A DNA stretch of 10,634 bases from Flemingiibacterium sp045634345 (GTDB taxonomy: Bacteria; Bacillota; Clostridia; Oscillospirales; CAG-272). This document shows, in pieces, positions 6,972 through 10,634 of this stretch. Both the position numbers and the translations under genes were made by a program. The stretch spans positions 1 to 10,634 of the forward strand of contig JAZRAB010000116.1 of the NCBI GenBank assembly GCA_045634345.1, read 5' to 3'. The notes beneath the pieces were generated by a model. It saw nothing but the letters and a program-made list of their open reading frames with translations, had not been told where the DNA came from and did no database searches. Positions within the stretch are counted from its first letter, which is position 1. Each line of letters begins with the position of its first letter.

Positions 6972-7844
6972 ATGAAAAAAATCAAAAAAGCGGTGATTCC
7001 TGCGGCGGGACTCGGAACACGTATGCTTCCCATATCAAAGTCCGTGCCCAAGGAAATGCTTCCGATAGTTGACCGTCCTGCAATTTCGCTTCTTGTTGAA
7101 GAAGCCGCCGCTGCAGGGGCTGAGGATATAATCATAATAACCGGACGCGGCAAGGAATGTATCGAAAACTATTTTGACTTCAATATCGAATACGAAAAGA
7201 AGCTGACCGAATCGGGTAAGCTCGATCAGATAGAGGACATGCGCCGTATCTGTTCGCTTGCTAATGTTTACTTCCTGCGTCAGAAGGAGACCAAGGGCCT
7301 CGGACATGCTGTGCTTACAGCGAAAAACTTCATCGGAAACGAACCGTTTTACATACTTTACGGTGATGATATTATCATTTCCGAAACTCCCGTTTGTAAG
7401 CAGCTTGCAGATGCCTATGAAAAATACGGCAAGCCTTGCTGCGGCGTAAAGCCCGTACCGTGGGAATCCGTTTACAAATACTCTTCCCTCAAAGTAGATT
7501 CGAACGGCGACAACACCTACAATGTAACCGATATGATAGAAAAGCCGAAGCCGGATCAGGCATTCTCAAACCTTTCTATCCTCGGACGAGTTCTGCTTAC
7601 CCCCGAGATTTTTGATATTCTCGAGCAAACTCCTCCCGGAGCAGGCGGCGAGATTCAGCTTACCGACGCAATGCGCAAGCTTGCAATTAGTGGCGGCATG
7701 ACCGCAGTTGATTTCGAGGGTGAGCGCTTCGACCTCGGCGCAAAGCTCGGCTTCCTTATGGCAAACGTCAAGGAAGGAATCAAGCACCCCGAGGTTGGCG
7801 AGGATTTCAAGAAGTTCCTTGTTGATTTTGTTAAAACGATATAA
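6972..7844 (+). CDS. galU: UTP--glucose-1-phosphate uridylyltransferase
   Basis: This cytoplasmic enzyme makes UDP-glucose from UTP and glucose-1-phosphate, for teichoic acid, glycolipid and capsule synthesis and for the Leloir pathway. In Bacillus the gene is called gtaB. The 290-residue length is normal. The nucleotide-binding loop GLGTRMLPISKSVPKEML is at 13-30. The metal- and substrate-binding GDD is at 131-133, EKPK at 190-193, GGEIQLTDA at 225-233, and the C-terminal FDLGxKLGF motif at about 253-261. All are family signatures. GGAGG lies 7 bases before the ATG. A strong promoter precedes it, and the next gene starts 15 bases after its stop, so it heads an operon with the dCMP deaminase and rimI genes. 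Related nucleotidyltransferases for dTDP-glucose have different signatures, so the assignment is firm. Confidence 0.96.
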   Translation: MKKIKKAVIPAAGLGTRMLPISKSVPKEMLPIVDRPAISLLVEEAAAAGAEDIIIITGRGKECIENYFDFNIEYEKKLTESGKLDQIEDMRRICSLANVYFLRQKETKGLGHAVLTAKNFIGNEPFYILYGDDIIISETPVCKQLADAYEKYGKPCCGVKPVPWESVYKYSSLKVDSNGDNTYNVTDMIEKPKPDQAFSNLSILGRVLLTPEIFDILEQTPPGAGGEIQLTDAMRKLAISGGMTAVDFEGERFDLGAKLGFLMANVKEGIKHPEVGEDFKKFLVDFVKTI

Positions 7845-7859
7845 TAAAGGAGAATTACT

Positions 7860-8348
7860 GTGGAGCGTGTTTCAAAGCATAACTACTACCTCGACATCGC
7901 GCAGACCGTGTCGGAGCGCAGTACCTGCCTTCGCAAGAAATACGGCGCGATTATAGTAAAAAACGATATCATCGTGTCAACCGGATATAACGGTGCTCCG
8001 CGAGGACGCAAAAACTGTACCGATCTCGGTATGTGCATGCGCGACAAGCTGAATATTCCGCGCGGCGAGCGTTACGAAATGTGCCGCTCGGTGCATGCGG
8101 AAGCCAATGCCATAATCGCCGCATCACGCGATCAGATGCTGGGTGCGACACTCTATATGGCGTGTGTTGACGGAAAGACCGGTGAGCTTGTGTGTGACAC
8201 CTGCTCGTGCATGATGTGCAAGCGCCTTGTTATCAACGCCGGGATTGAAAAGGTCATCATCCGTACCGGAAAAGAGGACTTCAAGATAGTCGAAGTCAGC
8301 AGCTGGATTGAGGACGACGACAGCCTTTCCGGAAAGTTCGGATACTGA
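7860..8348 (+). CDS. comEB: Deoxycytidylate (dCMP) deaminase
   Basis: The enzyme deaminates dCMP to dUMP, the substrate of thymidylate synthase. The 162-residue product has the zinc-dependent cytidine/dCMP deaminase fold. HAEAN carries the zinc ligand H79 and the catalytic E81. Cysteines C117 and C120 in SCMMC complete the zinc site, with serine where many relatives have proline. YGAIIVKNDIIVSTGYNGAPRG (about 28-49) is the usual substrate-side block. Two further cysteines (C112, C115) give a second CxxC just before the zinc pair; whether they bind metal is unknown. The start is GTG at 7860, with AAAGGAG 7 bases upstream. Its stop overlaps the rimI ATG by one base. The symbol follows the Bacillus homologue found in the comE locus; this implies no competence role. 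Confidence 0.93.
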   Translation: MERVSKHNYYLDIAQTVSERSTCLRKKYGAIIVKNDIIVSTGYNGAPRGRKNCTDLGMCMRDKLNIPRGERYEMCRSVHAEANAIIAASRDQMLGATLYMACVDGKTGELVCDTCSCMMCKRLVINAGIEKVIIRTGKEDFKIVEVSSWIEDDDSLSGKFGY

Positions 8349-8779
8349 TGCGATTGACTGTTCGTGACGCGAAGCGCGAGGATATTCCCGCGCTTTGCGC
8401 GCTTGAAAACGAGTGTTTTTCGCTTCCGTGGAGTGAGGCGAGCTTTGCAGAGTTTTTCGATAACGACTGTGCGCATGCCCTTGTCGCCGAAGCGGATGGC
8501 GCGGTCTGCGGATATGTTGGAATGTACCTCATTCTCGGTGAGGGAGAGATAACCAATCTCGCCGTATCGGGGAAGCACCGTCGATGCGGTGCGGCAACGG
8601 CACTGCTTGAGCACCTTTTCATGACGGAAGGACTTTGCCGCGTGCTTCTTGATGTCCGTGTGTCGAACACGGCGGCGCGTGCGCTTTATGAAAAATGCGG
8701 CTTCAAGGTGGATGGCACGAGGCGCGGATTTTACTCAAAACCGCGCGAGGATGCGCTGCTCATGAGCCGTGAAATTTAA
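8348..8779 (+). CDS. rimI: Ribosomal protein S18 alanine N-acetyltransferase (RimI, GNAT family)
   Basis: RimI transfers acetyl from acetyl-CoA to the N-terminal alanine of ribosomal protein S18 and in some species to other proteins. The 143-residue product has the typical opening block ENECFSLPWSEASF (20-33). The core strand EITNLAV (68-73) is followed by the acetyl-CoA pyrophosphate loop RRCGAA (78-83). LDVRVSNTAARALYEKCGF (101-119) includes Y114, the expected general acid; D102 stands where E. coli RimI has the catalytic glutamate. The C-terminal FYSKPREDALLM is also diagnostic. ATG at 8348 shares its A with the TGA of the upstream gene, so translation is probably coupled. tsaD follows after a spacer, an association common in bacteria, but tsaB and tsaE are absent here. 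Confidence 0.93.
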   Translation: MRLTVRDAKREDIPALCALENECFSLPWSEASFAEFFDNDCAHALVAEADGAVCGYVGMYLILGEGEITNLAVSGKHRRCGAATALLEHLFMTEGLCRVLLDVRVSNTAARALYEKCGFKVDGTRRGFYSKPREDALLMSREI

Positions 8780-8810
8780 AGTCTGAAAAATAAATTTTTC
8801 AGACTACCTT
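8780..8810 (+). terminator. Hairpin after rimI, probable terminator
   Basis: AGTCTGAAAAA (8780-8790) pairs perfectly with TTTTTCAGACT (8795-8805) around TAAA. It begins on the base after the rimI stop codon. The downstream T-tract is broken (ACCTTTTG), so termination may be partial and tsaD may be reached by read-through. The A/T-rich lower part could also work in the opposite direction. Confidence 0.6.
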
Positions 8811-8820
8811 TTGTGACTCT

Positions 8821-8917
8821 ACTTCAATACTCTGATTGAAGTTTTGCTTCGCAAACCGTGTCCCAATAAGGAGAATTAAGGAAGCGTTTTGCATGCGATG
8901 CGGACATCGCGGCAAAA
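8821..8917 (+). promoter_or_regulatory. Structured leader upstream of tsaD
   Basis: Three inverted repeats lie between the rimI terminator and tsaD. ACTTCAAT/ATTGAAGT (8821-8828/8835-8842) and TTTGC-ttc-GCAAA (8843-8855) are the first two. The third is a two-step hairpin, TTTTGC with GCAAAA enclosing GCGATG-cgga-CATCGC (8887-8917). Two ribosome-binding-like sites, AAGGAG (8868-8873) and AAGGAAG (8878-8884), precede the last hairpin. They are 48 or more bases from the tsaD ATG, which itself has no nearby site. Two short frames start inside the hairpin: ATG 8893 to TGA 8967, with AAGGAAG 8 bases upstream, overlaps the tsaD start; ATG 8898 to TAA 8930 ends two bases before it. A role in controlling tsaD translation is inferred. 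No clear promoter was found here. Confidence 0.45.
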
Positions 8918-8932
8918 GCTACGGTTATAACA

Positions 8933-9940
8933 ATGTTAATACTTGCAATAGAAAGCTCGTGCGATGAAACGTCGGCAGCCGTCTGCTTTTTTGACGGCGA
9001 GCAGCGCGAGATCCGCTCTAACATAATAGCATCGCAGATAGAAACGCATAAGCTGTACGGCGGTGTCGTACCCGAAATCGCAAGCCGTGCGCACTGCGAT
9101 GCAATATCGGGCATCACATACGAGGCGCTTGCGACGGCAGGCGTCACGCTTGACGATATCGACGCAATCGCAGTCACGGCAAATCCTGGACTCATCGGTG
9201 CGCTTCTCGTCGGTGTGAATTTCGCCAAAGCACTCGCGTTTGCTAACAATAAGCCGCTTATTCCGGTGAACCACATCAAAGGTCATGTCGCGGCGAACTA
9301 TTTCGTTCATGCGGACTTGAAGCCGCCGTTTCTGGCGCTTGTTGCGTCGGGCGGACACACATCGCTTATAAAGGTCACGGGGTATACTGCTTACGAGACC
9401 GTTGGGCGCACACGTGACGATGCTATCGGCGAAGCGTTTGATAAGGTCGGGCGTGTGATGGGACTGCCGTATCCCGGCGGTGCCGAGATGGACAGGCTTG
9501 CTTCGGTCGGCGACGGCACGGCGGTGAAATTCCCGTCTGCGGCGGTCGTTGGCGATAACCTTGATTTTTCGTTCAGCGGACTAAAAACGGCGGTTATCAA
9601 TCACCTGCACAATTTGGAGCAAAAGGGCGAGGCGTACAGTCGAGAGGACATCGCCGCATCGTTTACGGGGGCGGTTACCGCTTCTGTTGTGAAGAAGCTT
9701 CAGATGGCGTGCGAGGCGACGGAGCTTTCCGATATCGTGCTTGCAGGCGGTGTCGCTGCGAACTCGCATCTGCGAGGCGCACTCGAAGACTTCTGCAAGA
9801 AGCAGGGATTCAGGCTTTATCTTCCGCCGCGCTCACTGTGCGGTGACAATGCCGCAATGATTGCGGCACAGGGGTATTACGAATACCTTGACGGAGTACG
9901 CGCCGATACATCCCTTAACGCGAAAGCAACCGGAAAATAG
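8933..9940 (+). CDS. tsaD: tRNA N6-adenosine threonylcarbamoyltransferase TsaD
   Basis: TsaD, with TsaB and TsaE, transfers the threonylcarbamoyl group to A37 of tRNAs reading ANN codons (t6A). It is nearly universal and was formerly called Gcp. The 335-residue product is of normal length and has the ASKHA-fold signatures. AIESSCDETSAAV lies at the N-terminus and GGVVPEIASRAH at 43-54. The metal-binding histidines H114 and H118 are in NHIKGH. ASGGHTSL is at 138-145 and AGGVAANSHLR at 271-281. The last metal ligand, D305, is in CGDNAAMIA. ATG at 8933 fits the family N-terminus; the frame is open back to a TAA at 8867-8869 but has no ATG, GTG or TTG. There is no Shine-Dalgarno sequence at normal distance, which is odd for this window. 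tsaB and tsaE must be elsewhere. Confidence 0.97.
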   Translation: MLILAIESSCDETSAAVCFFDGEQREIRSNIIASQIETHKLYGGVVPEIASRAHCDAISGITYEALATAGVTLDDIDAIAVTANPGLIGALLVGVNFAKALAFANNKPLIPVNHIKGHVAANYFVHADLKPPFLALVASGGHTSLIKVTGYTAYETVGRTRDDAIGEAFDKVGRVMGLPYPGGAEMDRLASVGDGTAVKFPSAAVVGDNLDFSFSGLKTAVINHLHNLEQKGEAYSREDIAASFTGAVTASVVKKLQMACEATELSDIVLAGGVAANSHLRGALEDFCKKQGFRLYLPPRSLCGDNAAMIAAQGYYEYLDGVRADTSLNAKATGK

Positions 9941-9970
9941 TTGTTGAAAACCTCGCGGAGTTTTCAACAA
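9941..9970. terminator. 11-bp perfect hairpin directly after tsaD
   Basis: TTGTTGAAAAC (9941-9951) pairs with GTTTTCAACAA (9960-9970) around an 8-base loop. It begins on the base after the tsaD stop codon. No T-run follows, so it may serve as an RNA 3'-end stabiliser or a weak terminator rather than a classical one. Smaller hairpins follow at 10005-10020 (TGCCGT/ACGGCA), 10027-10039 (GCCGAA/TTCGGC) and 10083-10093 (GGGGC/GCCCC). Confidence 0.4.
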
Positions 9971-9971
9971 G

Positions 9972-10121
9972 CTGTGGAAAACCATGAGGAAAACGCACGT
10001 TCTGTGCCGTAAAAACGGCAGATTTCGCCGAAATTCGGCAAAAACCGCGGTGAAATTATAACAATAGCCTGTGGAAAACCAAGGGGCAGCCCCAATAAAC
10101 CCAAGTTGATAATGTGTAAAA
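9972..10121 (-). promoter_or_regulatory. Cluster of DnaA-box-like 9-mers
   Basis: Three sites on the minus strand fit the relaxed DnaA-box consensus TTWTNCACA. TTTTCCACA occurs at 9981-9973 and at 10078-10070, and TTTTACACA at 10121-10113. The first two are part of a 13-base direct repeat CTGTGGAAAACCA (9972-9984 and 10069-10081). No dnaA or dnaN gene and no strongly AT-rich unwinding region is present, so a replication origin is not supported. DnaA binding is a hypothesis. Confidence 0.35.
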
Positions 10122-10136
10122 GCACTTCATCATAAA
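10106..10136 (+). promoter_or_regulatory. Weak candidate promoter for the dehydrogenase gene
   Basis: TTGATA (10106-10111) is a good -35 hexamer. The best -10 (CATAAA, 10131-10136) is 19 bases away, longer than optimal. The DnaA-box-like site at 10113-10121 lies inside the spacer. Confidence 0.3.
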
Positions 10137-10164
10137 AAATCTATAACAAACGGAGATAAAGAAA

Positions 10165-10634
10165 ATGAGCAATTACGAAGCAAACATCAAAGCAGCGCTT
10201 GAAAAATTTGAGGGCGTTCTGCGTTCTCAGCTTGATCGCGTTGAAAAGATAAACGCGGCAAAGGATTTCGTTGACTACGAAACTCTGCCTGTACTTACTA
10301 TCGGTATCTGCGGCGGTGACGGTATCGGTCCGATCATCACCAAGGCGGCACAGGACGTGCTTGAATTTCTCCTTGCTGACGAGGTAAAGGCGGGCAAGGT
10401 TGTATTTAAGGTAATCGACGGACTAACCATAGAAAACCGCGCGGCATGCGGCAAGGCAATTCCTGATGATGTTATGGAAGAGCTTTACCAGAGCGACGTT
10501 ATCTTAAAGGGACCGACCACTACTCACCGTGCAGGCGATCCCTGGCCGAATATCGAGTCCGCGAATGTCGCTATGCGTAAGAATCTCGACCTCTTTGCGA
10601 ATGTGCGTCCCGTTAAGGTTCCCGATAAGGGCAT
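10165..10634 (+). CDS. Isocitrate/isopropylmalate dehydrogenase family protein, 5' part
   Basis: Only the first 156 codons are present; the gene continues past the right edge. The family carries out NAD(P)-linked oxidative decarboxylation of a 2-hydroxyacid such as isocitrate or 3-isopropylmalate. GGDGIGP (50-56) is the family's N-terminal nucleotide-site motif. LKGPTTT (114-120) and ESANVAMRKNLDLFANVRPVK (131-151) correspond to the substrate-binding loop and the arginine-bearing helix and strand. About 40 residues precede the first core strand, with a charged helical look (KAALEKFEGVLRSQLDRVEK). This is more than in compact isopropylmalate dehydrogenases. CGGAGA lies 8 to 9 bases before the ATG. 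The ANVRPVK block resembles NAD-type isocitrate dehydrogenases, but substrate and cofactor cannot be settled without the C-terminal half, so no symbol is given. Confidence 0.85.
   Translation, partial: MSNYEANIKAALEKFEGVLRSQLDRVEKINAAKDFVDYETLPVLTIGICGGDGIGPIITKAAQDVLEFLLADEVKAGKVVFKVIDGLTIENRAACGKAIPDDVMEELYQSDVILKGPTTTHRAGDPWPNIESANVAMRKNLDLFANVRPVKVPDKG

Noticed and set aside
9941..10164. Replication origin
   Set aside because: DnaA-box-like 9-mers are present, but dnaA, dnaN and rpmH are absent, the boxes deviate from TTATCCACA and there is no marked AT-rich unwinding tract.

Overview
The window looks like chromosomal DNA from a spore-forming member of the Firmicutes, probably a Clostridia-class anaerobe of the gut type. 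The main evidence is a full-length spoIVA, which is found only in endospore formers. Strong AGGAGG-type ribosome binding sites, vegetative TTGAxx/TATAAT promoters and the Gram-positive styles of ComEC, GtaB/GalU and dCMP deaminase agree with this. The genus cannot be named from the sequence alone. No phage, insertion sequence, CRISPR array, tRNA or rRNA was seen.

Layout, left to right. Positions 1-110 hold the cut end of a GC-rich hairpin repeat. A ComEC/Rec2-type DNA-uptake channel gene lies on the minus strand (198-2489). It diverges from an L-fucose isomerase gene (2776-4605, plus) across an AT-rich intergenic region that carries a good promoter for each direction. fucI ends in a strong terminator. 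A 476-base gap then holds a second repeat copy. spoIVA (5082-6560) stands alone and ends in its own terminator. A 411-base gap after it holds a third repeat copy and the promoter of the next unit. That unit is galU/gtaB (6972-7844), a dCMP deaminase (7860-8348) and rimI (8348-8779), spaced closely enough to be one operon. A hairpin-dense spacer leads to tsaD (8933-9940). Another hairpin-rich spacer of 224 bases contains three DnaA-box-like 9-mers. It precedes the start of an isocitrate/isopropylmalate dehydrogenase-family gene that runs off the right edge (10165 onward).

The genes are mostly housekeeping and do not form one pathway. galU supplies UDP-glucose for envelope polymers. The dCMP deaminase feeds dUMP to thymidylate synthesis. 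rimI and tsaD are frequent neighbours in bacteria (N-terminal acetylation and tRNA t6A modification). spoIVA builds the spore-coat base. fucI starts L-fucose or D-arabinose catabolism, but no partner genes are in view.

The unexplained signal lies between the genes. A family of structured, same-orientation repeats occurs in three places, and two of the copies sit just after intrinsic terminators. There is an unusual leader in front of tsaD with no Shine-Dalgarno sequence at its start codon, and a cluster of DnaA-box-like sites in front of the dehydrogenase. The ComEC protein also has a damaged metal-binding motif in its C-terminal metallo-beta-lactamase-like domain. No previously undescribed multi-gene system could be supported.
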